33,029 nt of DNA. Origin: Klenkia sp. PcliD-1-E (GTDB taxonomy: Bacteria; Actinomycetota; Actinomycetes; Mycobacteriales; Geodermatophilaceae). Position numbers and translations under genes: made by a program. A model generated the notes under the pieces. That model was not told where the DNA came from, did no database searches, and saw only the letters and a list, made by a program, of their open reading frames with translations. The number at the start of each line of letters is the position of its first letter. Position 1 is the stretch's first letter. Below, piece after piece: positions 7,956 to 15,669 of this stretch. The stretch spans positions 1 through 33,029 of the forward strand of contig NZ_JAMXRZ010000040.1 of NCBI RefSeq assembly GCF_024124375.1, in the 5' to 3' direction.

Positions 7956-9488
7956 TCAGCCCCCGTGGGTGGCCCGCAGGTCGGTCTTCAGGACCTTGCC
8001 GCTGGGGTTCCTCGGCAGCGCGGCCACGACGTGGAACTCGCGGGGGCACTTGTAGTGCGCCATGCGCTCGCGGCACCACGCGGTCAGCTCGGCGGCGGTG
8101 GGCGGGTCCGCCGGGTCGCGGGGGGCGAGGACGGCGAGCGGCGCCTCGCCCCAGCGGTCGTCGGGGACGCCGATCAGCGCCACCTCCGCGACGCCGGGGT
8201 GCGCGGCGAGCACGTCCTCGACCTCGGCGCAGTAGATGTTCTCGCCGCCGCTGATGATCATGTCCTTCTTGCGGTCGACGACGTAGAAGTAGCCCTCCTC
8301 GTCCTGCCGCACCAGGTCGCCGGAGTGGAACCAGCCGCCGGTGAAGGCCTCGGCGGTCTCGGCCGGCTTGCCCCAGTACTCCCGCATGACCATGGGCGAG
8401 CGGTAGACGATCTCGCCGACCTCGCCCCGCGGGACGTCGCGCATCGCCTCGTCGACCACCCGGACCTCGACGCCCAGCATCGGCGTCCCGACGGACCCGA
8501 TCTTGCGGACGGCGTCCGGCCCGCGCAGGAAGCAGGTGACCGGCGAGCACTCCGTCTGCCCGAACGCCGTCACCAGCTCGGCCTGCGGGAACAGGTCGAG
8601 CATGCGTTGCAGCAGGGTGGTGGAGGCCGGTGCCGCGCCCCAGGAGATGCGGCGCAGCCGGGACAGGTCGCGGGCGGCCAGGTCGGAGACGTCGACGATC
8701 GCCTGCCACGCCGCGGGCACGAAGAAGCACGAGGACACCTGCTCGGCGACCAGCTCGTCGAGGGTCTCGGCCGGGTCGAACGCGCCGGACCGGGTGATGA
8801 CGAACGTGCCGCCCAGCAGCAGGTTCGGCAGCATCCCGGCGACCGCGGCGATGTGGAACAGCGGGGCGCCGTAGAGGGTGACCCGGTCGTCGGGCGTCCA
8901 GCCAAGGTGCGTGACGTGGCTGAAGGCGTGCATGAGCAGGTTCCGGTGGGTGAGCACCGCCCCCTTGGGCCGGCCCGTCGTCCCCGAGGTGTACATCAGG
9001 AACGCGGCGTCGGTGTCGCCTACCTCGTGCGGCACCGGGGTGGGGTCGGCCGCGGCCAGAGCCGCCTCGTACTCCGACCCGATCATCAGCACGTGCTCGG
9101 GCGGGCCGGCCTGCTCGGCCGTCGCGGCGGTGGCCGCGTCGACCACGAGCACCCGGGCGCCGGAGTCGGCCAGCACGTAGGCCACCTCGGCCGGGGCCAG
9201 CCGGAAGTTCACCGGGACCGCGATCGCCCCGACCCGGGCCGCGGCCAGGAAGCACTCCACGACCTCGAGCCCGTTGAGGGCCAGCACCGCCACCCGGTCG
9301 CCGTGCCGCACGCCCCACCCGGTGAGGACGGCGGCCAGCCGGGTCACCCGGTCGTCGACCTCGGCGTAGCTGCGGCCGGTGCCGGCGAACCGGTAGGCGG
9401 CGACGTCGGGGGTGGTGCGCGCGTGCCGGGCGAGCTGGTCGGAGACGGTCATGCCGCGCCAGCCGGTGTCGTGCCGGGTCTGCTGCAC
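7956..9488 (-). CDS. Acyl-CoA ligase (FadD-type), regulon member
   Basis: 510 residues from GTG 9486-9488, supported by GAGGAG five nucleotides upstream; an in-frame ATG at 9450-9452 (MTVSDQL) is a weaker alternative. Adenylate-forming motifs: [53 protein letters not shown], and the C-terminal GKVLKTDL with the catalytic Lys. It would activate a carboxylic acid to its CoA thioester in the cytoplasm. It is divergent from the HSD10-type dehydrogenase across a 103-nt region that holds the second TetR operator, so both are likely induced together by a ligand, probably an acyl-CoA. Ligases of this length act on short to medium, branched or aryl acids as well as fatty acids; the substrate is undetermined. 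Confidence 0.88.
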   Translation of the reverse strand: MQQTRHDTGWRGMTVSDQLARHARTTPDVAAYRFAGTGRSYAEVDDRVTRLAAVLTGWGVRHGDRVAVLALNGLEVVECFLAAARVGAIAVPVNFRLAPAEVAYVLADSGARVLVVDAATAATAEQAGPPEHVLMIGSEYEAALAAADPTPVPHEVGDTDAAFLMYTSGTTGRPKGAVLTHRNLLMHAFSHVTHLGWTPDDRVTLYGAPLFHIAAVAGMLPNLLLGGTFVITRSGAFDPAETLDELVAEQVSSCFFVPAAWQAIVDVSDLAARDLSRLRRISWGAAPASTTLLQRMLDLFPQAELVTAFGQTECSPVTCFLRGPDAVRKIGSVGTPMLGVEVRVVDEAMRDVPRGEVGEIVYRSPMVMREYWGKPAETAEAFTGGWFHSGDLVRQDEEGYFYVVDRKKDMIISGGENIYCAEVEDVLAAHPGVAEVALIGVPDDRWGEAPLAVLAPRDPADPPTAAELTAWCRERMAHYKCPREFHVVAALPRNPSGKVLKTDLRATHGG

Positions 9489-9552
9489 AGGGGCTCCTCG
9501 ATGGCTACCGGCCGGGTGTGGTCGGCGTCATGCTGGACCGGCGCGTCGGTTA

Positions 9553-9570
9553 CGGTCAACCCTGACTGCC
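9553..9570. promoter_or_regulatory. TetR-type operator, site 2 (ligase/SDR divergent promoter)
   Basis: CGGTCAACCCTGACTGCC, the same flanks and dyad as sites 1 and 3. It lies 21 nt before the dehydrogenase ATG and 64 nt before the ligase GTG. Read on the minus strand it contains TTGACC, positioned to serve as a -35 for the ligase; it could repress both directions. Confidence 0.65.
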
Positions 9571-9591
9571 AGCCCGACCCGAAGGAGAACC

Positions 9592-10347
9592 ATGGACGTC
9601 ACCGACGCCGTCGCCGTCGTCACCGGGGGCGCATCCGGCCTCGGCCTGGCCACCGCCCGCCGGCTGCGCGAGGCCGGCGCGCAGGTCGTGCTGCTGGACC
9701 TGCCGACCTCGGCCGGGGAGTCCGTCGCCGCGGAGATCGGCGCGCACTTCGCCGCCGCCGACGTCACCTCCGAGGAGCAGGTGACCGCCGCGCTGGACAC
9801 GGCCGCCGAGCTCGGCCCGCTGCGGGTGGCGGTGAACTGCGCCGGCATCGGCAACGGCATCAAGACCGCGGGCAAGAAGGGGCCCTTCCCGCTCGACGCG
9901 TTCCAGAAGGTCATCCAGGTCAACCTGGTCGGCACCTTCAACGTCATCCGGCTGGCCGCGCAGCGGATGCTCGCCGTCGACCTCGCCGGTGAGGAGCGCG
10001 GGGTCATCGTGAACACCGCCTCGGTGGCGGCCTTCGACGGGCAGATCGGGCAGGCGGCCTACTCGGCGTCCAAGGGCGGCATCGTCGGCATGACGCTGCC
10101 GATCGCGCGCGACCTGGCGAGCGAGGCGATCCGGGTGGTGACCGTCGCGCCGGGCCTGTTCAACACCCCGCTGCTGGCCGGGCTGCCCGAGGAGGCGAAG
10201 GCCTCCCTCGGCGCGCAGGTGCCGCACCCCGCGCGGCTGGGCGAGCCCGACGAGTACGGCCAGCTGGTCGCGCACGTCGTGGCCAACCCGATGCTCAACG
10301 GCGAGGTCATCCGCCTCGACGGCGCCATCCGGATGGCCCCCCGCTAA
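9592..10347 (+). CDS. SDR 3-hydroxyacyl-CoA dehydrogenase (HSD10 type)
   Basis: 251 residues from ATG 9592, preceded by AAGGAG at an ideal distance. Short-chain dehydrogenase features: TGGASGLG dinucleotide-binding motif near the N-terminus, NCAGIG, a Ser in [14 protein letters not shown], and the catalytic YSASK. The C-terminal half ([36 protein letters not shown]) is characteristic of the HSD17B10 / type-2 3-hydroxyacyl-CoA dehydrogenase subgroup. These oxidise 3-hydroxyacyl-CoA to 3-ketoacyl-CoA with NAD+, notably for branched short-chain and some steroid substrates. It supplies the third beta-oxidation step next to the ligase, dehydrogenase and hydratase genes. Its TAA stop overlaps the TAG stop of the convergent TetR gene (shared 10344-10347). 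Confidence 0.88.
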   Translation: MDVTDAVAVVTGGASGLGLATARRLREAGAQVVLLDLPTSAGESVAAEIGAHFAAADVTSEEQVTAALDTAAELGPLRVAVNCAGIGNGIKTAGKKGPFPLDAFQKVIQVNLVGTFNVIRLAAQRMLAVDLAGEERGVIVNTASVAAFDGQIGQAAYSASKGGIVGMTLPIARDLASEAIRVVTVAPGLFNTPLLAGLPEEAKASLGAQVPHPARLGEPDEYGQLVAHVVANPMLNGEVIRLDGAIRMAPR

Positions 10348-10943
10348 CCCAGCATCTCGCGGGCGAGGTCCTTCCACATCGACAGGTGGGGGTCGGTCGC
10401 GGCGGGGCGATCCTGGAACGAGTAGGCGATCGCCACGCCGCGCATCGAGGTGAACAGCAGCTCGCGCAGCACCGGGTAGCGGGGGTTGGCCTTCGCGGCC
10501 GGGCCCCAGATGCGGTCGGCCGCGGCGCGGATGGCCTGGACGAGCCGGCGCTCCTCCGTGCGCAGCGCGGCCCGCAGCGCCTCGTCGGTGCGGGCGGCGT
10601 TCCACAGCTCCATCGCCGCCCAGAACGGCGGCTGCTGGAACAGCGCCCAGTTCAGCTCCACGCACCGCTCGACCCGCTCGACGGGGTCGGCGACGTCGAG
10701 CTGCTCGGCCTGGTCGGCGGCCTCGGTCAGCATCTCGTTGACCAGGTGCGACGCCGCGGCGACCAGCAGCTCCTCCCGGCTGGGGAAGTGGTGCAGGAGG
10801 CGTCCGCGGGACACCCCGGCCCGGGCCTGCACCGCCAGCGTCGAGGCGCCGGCGTACCCGTCGGACACCAGGCAGGCGACCGCGGCGTCCAGGATCAGCG
10901 CGCGGCTGTCGGCGGTCCGTTCGCTCCGGCTGCGGGTCTCCAC
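10344..10943 (-). CDS. TetR-family transcriptional regulator of the acyl-CoA cluster
   Basis: 199 residues from GTG 10941-10943. The N-terminal helix-turn-helix (about residues 15-62) reads [12 protein letters not shown]...[28 protein letters not shown], typical of TetR/AcrR; the rest is an alpha-helical ligand-binding and dimer domain. It is divergent from the acyl-CoA dehydrogenase operon, and the intervening DNA carries a dyad (10964-10981) repeated at two other promoters in the cluster, so it probably represses all of them and itself. The inducer is likely a CoA thioester or free acid of the pathway, by analogy with FadR/KstR/PaaR-type TetRs, but this is inference. Its stop codon overlaps that of the convergent dehydrogenase. 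Confidence 0.85.
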   Translation of the reverse strand: METRSRSERTADSRALILDAAVACLVSDGYAGASTLAVQARAGVSRGRLLHHFPSREELLVAAASHLVNEMLTEAADQAEQLDVADPVERVERCVELNWALFQQPPFWAAMELWNAARTDEALRAALRTEERRLVQAIRAAADRIWGPAAKANPRYPVLRELLFTSMRGVAIAYSFQDRPAATDPHLSMWKDLAREMLG

Positions 10944-10963
10944 GGCGGAGAGCCTAGCCGCCG

Positions 10964-10981
10964 GACAGTCAGGGTTGACCG
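10964..10981. promoter_or_regulatory. TetR-type operator, site 3 (tetR/acyl-CoA dehydrogenase divergent promoter)
   Basis: On the minus strand it reads CGGTCAACCCTGACTGTC, matching site 2 at 17 of 18 positions. On the plus strand its TTGACC (10975-10980) is followed after 17 nt by GAGGAT (10998-11003), a credible actinobacterial promoter for the dehydrogenase operon that would be occluded by a bound repressor. It begins 21 nt from the TetR start codon. Confidence 0.7.
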
Positions 10982-11039
10982 TTCCGGTGCCCGACCGGAG
11001 GATGCGGGACGACCGCCACTCACCGACGAGAGGTGCACC

Positions 11040-12272
11040 GTGGACTTCGACGACACCCCCGACGAGGCCGCCTACCGCGCCCGCGTGCGGGCGGCGCTGG
11101 CCGAGCACGCCGACGAGCTCGTGCACCTCGACGCCGGGGAGGAGGCCGCCGACCCCCGGGAGCAGGAGCAGGCGCTGCGGCGCACCCAGCGGGTGCTCGC
11201 CGAGGCCGGGCTGGTCGGGGTGGCGTGGGCGGCGGAGCACGGCGGGCAGGGCGGCAGCCTCGCCCAGCAGGCCATCGTCGGGCAGGAGCTGGCCCGGGCG
11301 CGGGTGCCCAGCCTGATCAACCACATCGGCATCGGCATGTGCGGGCCCACCGTCATCGCGCACGGCACCCCCGAGCAGCACGAGAGGTACCTGGCCCGGC
11401 TGCTGCGCGCCGATGACGTCTGGTGCCAGCTGTTCAGCGAGCCGGCCAGCGGCTCGGACCTCGCCGCGCTGCGCACCACGGCGGTCCGCGACGGCGAGGA
11501 CTGGGTGGTCAACGGCCAGAAGGTCTGGACGACGCTCGCGCACGTCGCCGACCACGGCATCCTGCTGGCCCGCACCGACCCCGACCGGCCCAAGCACGCC
11601 GGCCTGACCATGTTCGTGGTCGACATGCACGCCCCCGGGGTGACGGTGCGGCCGCTGCGCCAGATGGGCGGCCAGTCGGACTTCAACGAGGTGTTCTTCG
11701 ACGACGTCCGGATCCCCGACGCCGAGCGGCTCGGCGAGCCCGGCGAGGGCTGGCGGGTCGCGCTGACCACGCTGCTCAACGAGCGGGTGGCCGTCGGCGG
11801 GGGCGGCAACGACCTGGGCCTGTCGATCGAGTCGCTGGCCCGGCTGGCCGCCGACCGGCTGCCCGGGTTGCCCGCCGACCGGCAGGTGCTCGCCCGCCAG
11901 GCGCTGGGCCGGGCCGCCGTCGCGGCGCTGGCCAACCGGTACACCGGCTACCGTCGGCTGACCGCGATCAGCCAGGGCGGGCTGCCCGGTCCCGAGGCCA
12001 GCGCCGGCAAGCTGGCCGGCACGGCCGCGGCCGAGCTGGTGGCCGACGCCGGGGTCCGGCTGCTGGGCGACGACGCCGTGTTCGCCACCGGGCCCGGGGA
12101 CGACGGGGGCGGCCGCTGGCAGCGCAACCAGGCCTGGTTGCCGGGGATCGCCATCGCCGGCGGCACCGACGAGGTGCTGCGCAACATCGTCGGCGAGCGG
12201 GTGCTGGGCCTGCCGCCGGAACCGCGGGAGGACAAGCACCGCCCGTTCAACGCCGCCGGGAGCGCACGGTGA
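11040..12272 (+). CDS. Acyl-CoA dehydrogenase, larger subunit
   Basis: 410 residues from GTG 11040, with GAGAGG upstream. Acyl-CoA dehydrogenase domains are in order: helical N-terminal domain with GVAWAAEHGGQGGS, middle beta domain with QLFSEPASGSDLAALRT and WVVNGQKVWTT, and a C-terminal helical domain ending IAGGTDEVLRNIVGERVLGLP. The family oxidises acyl-CoA to trans-2-enoyl-CoA with FAD and passes electrons to ETF. The position that holds the catalytic Glu in medium-chain enzymes (YEG) is a Gly here (GGT). That, with a shorter partner encoded directly downstream, suggests an alpha2-beta2 heterotetramer like the FadE pairs of steroid side-chain degradation. It is first in an operon driven from the operator-overlapped promoter at 10975-11003. 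Confidence 0.88.
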   Translation: MDFDDTPDEAAYRARVRAALAEHADELVHLDAGEEAADPREQEQALRRTQRVLAEAGLVGVAWAAEHGGQGGSLAQQAIVGQELARARVPSLINHIGIGMCGPTVIAHGTPEQHERYLARLLRADDVWCQLFSEPASGSDLAALRTTAVRDGEDWVVNGQKVWTTLAHVADHGILLARTDPDRPKHAGLTMFVVDMHAPGVTVRPLRQMGGQSDFNEVFFDDVRIPDAERLGEPGEGWRVALTTLLNERVAVGGGGNDLGLSIESLARLAADRLPGLPADRQVLARQALGRAAVAALANRYTGYRRLTAISQGGLPGPEASAGKLAGTAAAELVADAGVRLLGDDAVFATGPGDDGGGRWQRNQAWLPGIAIAGGTDEVLRNIVGERVLGLPPEPREDKHRPFNAAGSAR

Positions 12273-13246
12273 ACTTCGACCTCGACACCGACCAGCTCGA
12301 CGCCGCTGCGGGGGCGAAGCAGTTCTTCAGCGGCCAGGCGTCCCCGGCGCAGGCCCGCGCGGCGCTGGAGGGCGGCCCGCTCGCCCCCGGCCACCGGGCG
12401 CTGACCGACATCGGCTTCCTCGGCATCACCGTGCCCGAGGACGCCGGCGGCGCGGGCGGGTCGGTGCTGGACCTCGCCGTCGTCGCCGAGCAGGCCGGTG
12501 CCGCCCTGGCCGGGCCGTCCCTGGTGACCGCCGCCCGGGCCGCCGTCCTGCTGGCCGGCCAGCCCGAGCTGGCCGCGGCGCTGGCCGACGGCTCGCGCTC
12601 GTTCAGCGTCGTCGACGGCCAGCACCCCGCGATCGACGCCGTCGGGGCCGACACCTTCCTCGCGCTGGTCGACGGCGACCTGGTCGTGGGGGAGGGGCAG
12701 GTGACCACCGGCCGGCCGATGGACGCCACCCGCGGCCTCGGCCTCGTCGCCCTCGAGGAACCCCGCGTGCTGGTGCGCGACGCCGGTGACCTCTGGGCCC
12801 GCGCCCGCCAGGTCGCGGTCGTCGCGCTGGCTGCCGAGGACCTCGGGACGGCGGGCCGTGCCGTGGAGGTCGGCGTCGCCTACGCGGGGGAGCGGCAGGC
12901 GTTCGGCCGGGCCATCGGCTCCTACCAGGCGGTCAAGCACGCCCTGGTCGACGCCTGGGTCGGGGTCGAGCAGCTGCGGTCGCTGGTCTGGTGGGCCGCC
13001 TGGGCCGCCGACGCCGCCCCCGACGAGCTGCCGTTGGCCGCGTCCGCGGCAGGCGCCTTCGCCGCCGAGACGCTGGAGCGGGCCGCGGAGACCTGCATCC
13101 AGGTGCACGGCGGCATCGGCTTCACCTGGGAGCACGACGCCCACCTGTACTGGCGGCGGGCCAAGGTCGACCGGCTGCTGCTGGGCGACGCGGCCGAGCA
13201 CCAGGACGCCGTCGCCGGGCTCGTGCTGGCCGGGGCGCTGTCGTGA
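12269..13246 (+). CDS. Acyl-CoA dehydrogenase, smaller subunit
   Basis: 325 residues. GTG 12269 overlaps the upstream TGA (GTGA), implying translational coupling and a stoichiometric partner. It is shorter and more degenerate than canonical acyl-CoA dehydrogenases: the N-terminal LTDIGFLGITVPEDAGGAGGS is recognisable, the middle beta domain is poorly conserved, and the C-terminal domain is well kept (ERQAFGRAIGSYQAVKH, CIQVHGGIGFTWEHDAHLYWRRAK). In heterotetrameric FadE enzymes one subunit of this kind completes the FAD site and may carry the catalytic base. Which subunit supplies the base here cannot be settled without a structural model. It likely acts with the preceding gene on the same acyl-CoA. 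Confidence 0.86.
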   Translation: MNFDLDTDQLDAAAGAKQFFSGQASPAQARAALEGGPLAPGHRALTDIGFLGITVPEDAGGAGGSVLDLAVVAEQAGAALAGPSLVTAARAAVLLAGQPELAAALADGSRSFSVVDGQHPAIDAVGADTFLALVDGDLVVGEGQVTTGRPMDATRGLGLVALEEPRVLVRDAGDLWARARQVAVVALAAEDLGTAGRAVEVGVAYAGERQAFGRAIGSYQAVKHALVDAWVGVEQLRSLVWWAAWAADAAPDELPLAASAAGAFAAETLERAAETCIQVHGGIGFTWEHDAHLYWRRAKVDRLLLGDAAEHQDAVAGLVLAGALS

Positions 13247-14103
13247 GCGACTGGCAGCAGGTCTCCTACGCCGTGGACGGCGGGGTCGCGACCCTGACCC
13301 TGGACCGGCCGGAGCGCCGCAACGCCTACACCACCGTGATGGCGCGCGAGCTGGCCGAGGTGGCCGAGGTGGCCGACGCCGACGACGCCGTCCGGGTGCT
13401 GGTGGTCACCGGTGCCGGGAAGGACTTCTGCGTCGGGGCCGACCTCGCCGGCGCGGGCACCTTCGACCGCAGCGCGCAGGCGGAGGAGGCCGGCACGATC
13501 GACGGCGTCCCCCGCGACTGGGGCGGCATCGGGGCGCTGCCCTTCGCCGCGCTGCGCAAGCCGGTGATCGCCGCGGTCCGGGGCGCCGCGGTCGGCATCG
13601 GCGCCACGATGACCCTGCCGATGGACATCCGGATCGCCTCGGACACCGCCCGTTTCGGGTTCGTCTTCACCCGCCGGGGCATCGTGCCGGAGGCGGCGTC
13701 GAGCTGGTTCCTGCCGCGGGTGGTCGGCATCAGCCAGGCCATGGAGTGGGTGGCCACCGGCCGGGTGTTCGGCGCCGAGGAGGCGCTGGCCGGCCGACTG
13801 GTCTCCCGGGTGGTCCCCGACGGCGAGCTGCTGGACACCGCCCGCGGCCTCGCGCACGAGATCGCGGACAACACGTCGGGGGTGTCGGTGGCCACCAGCC
13901 GGCAGCTGCTGTGGTCGATGCTGTCGGCCGCCAGCCCGTGGGACGCCCACCGCGCGGAGTCCCGCGCCCTCGTCGAGCTGGGGTCCGGGCCGGACGCCGC
14001 GGAGGGCGTGGCCTCGTTCCTGGAGAAGCGGCCGGCCGACTTCCGCGCCCCGCTGGACGGCGTGGGGCTCGGCTGGCCCGCCCCGCCGGAGGATCTCGCG
14101 TAG
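13243..14103 (+). CDS. Enoyl-CoA hydratase-related protein (crotonase family)
   Basis: 286 residues. GTG 13243 overlaps the previous stop (GTGA), so it is the third coupled gene of the dehydrogenase operon. Crotonase features: NAYTTVMARELAEV after the first strand, oxyanion-hole GAGKDFCVGADLAG, and GAAVGIGATMTLPMDIRIAS. FTRRGIVPEAASSWFLPRVVG contains the Glu at the usual catalytic position. It is longer than the hydratase at 6122-6886 and of a different subgroup, so the cluster holds two hydratases, perhaps for successive intermediates or for hydration versus another crotonase reaction. The TAG stop leads into a hairpin and then the molybdenum hydroxylase genes 37 nt downstream. Confidence 0.87.
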   Translation: MSDWQQVSYAVDGGVATLTLDRPERRNAYTTVMARELAEVAEVADADDAVRVLVVTGAGKDFCVGADLAGAGTFDRSAQAEEAGTIDGVPRDWGGIGALPFAALRKPVIAAVRGAAVGIGATMTLPMDIRIASDTARFGFVFTRRGIVPEAASSWFLPRVVGISQAMEWVATGRVFGAEEALAGRLVSRVVPDGELLDTARGLAHEIADNTSGVSVATSRQLLWSMLSAASPWDAHRAESRALVELGSGPDAAEGVASFLEKRPADFRAPLDGVGLGWPAPPEDLA

Positions 14104-14138
14104 GGGGTTGCCGACGAGGTGCACGGGGCAACGACCCC
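14103..14138 (+). promoter_or_regulatory. Hairpin in the echA-Mo hydroxylase gap
   Basis: GGGG (14103-14106) and GTTGCC (14107-14112) pair with GGCAAC (14127-14132) and CCCC (14135-14138) across a 2-nt bulge, leaving a 14-nt loop that contains GAGGTG. It ends 2 nt before the GTG of the small subunit. It could attenuate read-through or modulate initiation; it has no T-tract, so a plain intrinsic terminator is unlikely. Confidence 0.4.
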
Positions 14139-14140
14139 CC

Positions 14141-14662
14141 GTGGACCACCAGATCACCCTCCAGGTCGACGGGGCGCGGTCAGCGCTCACCGTGGACACC
14201 CGCACCTCGCTGCTCGACGCTCTCCGCGAGCGGCTGGGCACCACCAGCGCCAAGAAGGGCTGCGACCACGGCCAGTGCGGTGCGTGCACCGTGCTGCTGG
14301 ACGGCCGGCGGGTGAACAGCTGCCTGGTGCTGGCGGTGACCGCCGACGACGCGGAGGTGACGACGTCCGACGGCCTGGCCGCCGACGGGCCGCACGCCCT
14401 GCACGAGGCCTTCGTCGACCACGACGCCTACCAGTGCGGCTACTGCACCCCCGGCCAGATCACCTCGGCCGCCGGCGTGCTGGCCGAGGCCGCGCAGGGC
14501 TGGCCGAGCGCGGTCACCGAGGACCTGGTCGCCGAGCGGGCCGAGCTGACCGACGGCGAGATCCGGGAACGGATGAGCGGCAACCTGTGCCGCTGCGCCG
14601 CCTACGCCAACATCGTCCCCGCGGTCGCGGAGGTCGCCACCGAGCAGGGAGTGCGGGCATGA
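14141..14662 (+). CDS. Molybdenum hydroxylase small subunit, 2x[2Fe-2S] (PaoA/YagT-like)
   Basis: 173 residues from GTG 14141; a TTG at 14108 in the same frame would add 11 residues without family character. The N-terminal plant-type ferredoxin domain has CDHGQCGACTVLLDG plus a later Cys (VNSC). The C-terminal helical [2Fe-2S] domain has CGYCTPGQ and MSGNLCRCAAY. This subunit relays electrons from the Mo centre to FAD in xanthine dehydrogenase-family enzymes. Unlike E. coli PaoA it starts directly at the ferredoxin domain with no twin-arginine leader, so the enzyme is predicted to be cytoplasmic. The initiation region lacks a good Shine-Dalgarno at normal spacing and is overlain by the hairpin at 14103-14138. 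The next gene overlaps by ATGA. Confidence 0.9.
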   Translation: MDHQITLQVDGARSALTVDTRTSLLDALRERLGTTSAKKGCDHGQCGACTVLLDGRRVNSCLVLAVTADDAEVTTSDGLAADGPHALHEAFVDHDAYQCGYCTPGQITSAAGVLAEAAQGWPSAVTEDLVAERAELTDGEIRERMSGNLCRCAAYANIVPAVAEVATEQGVRA

Positions 14663-15669
14663 GGGAGTTCCGGTACGAGAAGGCCGCCGACCCCGCCGGC
14701 GCGGTCGCCCTGCTCAGCGGCGAACCCGAGGGCGCCTATCTGGGCGGGGGCACCAACCTGGTCGACCTCATGCGGCTGGGCGTGGCGACCCCTGACGTGC
14801 TGGTCGACGTCCGCCGGCTGACCTCCGACCAGGTCGAGGAGCTGCCCGACGGCGGCCTGCGGATCGGCGCCGCGGTGCCCAACGCCGACCTCGCCGCCGA
14901 CCTGCGGGTGCGGCAGCGCTTCCCGCTGCTGGCGCAGGCGCTGCTGGCCGGGGCGTCCGGGCAGCTGCGCAACCGGGCGACCACCGGCGGGAACCTGCTG
15001 CAGCGCACCCGCTGCACCTACTTCACCGACACCACGATGCCCTGCAACAAGCGTGAGCCCGGCTCGGGCTGCGGTGCGGTGGACGGCTTCCACCGCAACC
15101 TCGCCGTCCTCGGCGCCACCGACGAGGGGCCCACCTCGGCGCACACCTGCATCGCCACCCACCCCTCGGACATGGCGGTCGCGCTGCGCGCGCTGGACGC
15201 CTCGGTGCGGGTGCTGGGTGCCGACGGCGAGCGGGTCGTGCCGATGGCCGAGCTGCACCGGCTGCCCGGCGACGACCCGTCGCGGGACACCACGCTGGCC
15301 CGCGGCGAGCTGATCACCGCCATCGACGTCCCGGCCCTGCCGTGGGCCACCCGCTCGCGCTACCGCAAGGTCCGCGACCGGGCCTCGTACGCGTTCGCGC
15401 TGGTCAGCGTCGCCGCCGCGCTGGACCTGGACGGGTCCACCGTCCGCGACGTCCGGATCGCCCTCGGCGGGGTGGCGCACGCCCCGTGGCGGGCCACCGT
15501 CGCGGAGGACGCGCTGCGCGGAGGGCCGGCCACCGAGGAGGCCTTCACCGCCGCGGCGGAGGCCGAGCTCGCCGCCGCCCGGCCGCTGCCCGACAACGCC
15601 TTCAAGGTCCCGATGGCCACCAACATGATCACCCGCACCCTCGTCCAGCTCGCGGAGGCCCGCGCATGA
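14659..15669 (+). CDS. Molybdenum hydroxylase FAD subunit with extra 4Fe-4S motif (PaoB/YagS-like)
   Basis: 336 residues from ATG 14659, overlapping the small-subunit stop. FAD-binding motifs of the CoxM/XdhB family are present (YLGGGTNLVDLM at 27-38; ATTGGNLLQRTRC at 107-119). An insertion carries Cys119, Cys129, Cys138 and Cys164 (TRCTYF, MPCNKREPGSGCGA, HTCIATHPSDMA). It matches the extra [4Fe-4S] site known from PaoB and 4-hydroxybenzoyl-CoA reductase-type subunits, and the CNKREPGSGC and IATHPSDM wording is closest to the PaoB/YagS branch. It takes electrons from the small subunit. Members of this branch oxidise aromatic and aliphatic aldehydes rather than xanthine. Confidence 0.9.
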   Translation: MREFRYEKAADPAGAVALLSGEPEGAYLGGGTNLVDLMRLGVATPDVLVDVRRLTSDQVEELPDGGLRIGAAVPNADLAADLRVRQRFPLLAQALLAGASGQLRNRATTGGNLLQRTRCTYFTDTTMPCNKREPGSGCGAVDGFHRNLAVLGATDEGPTSAHTCIATHPSDMAVALRALDASVRVLGADGERVVPMAELHRLPGDDPSRDTTLARGELITAIDVPALPWATRSRYRKVRDRASYAFALVSVAAALDLDGSTVRDVRIALGGVAHAPWRATVAEDALRGGPATEEAFTAAAEAELAAARPLPDNAFKVPMATNMITRTLVQLAEARA

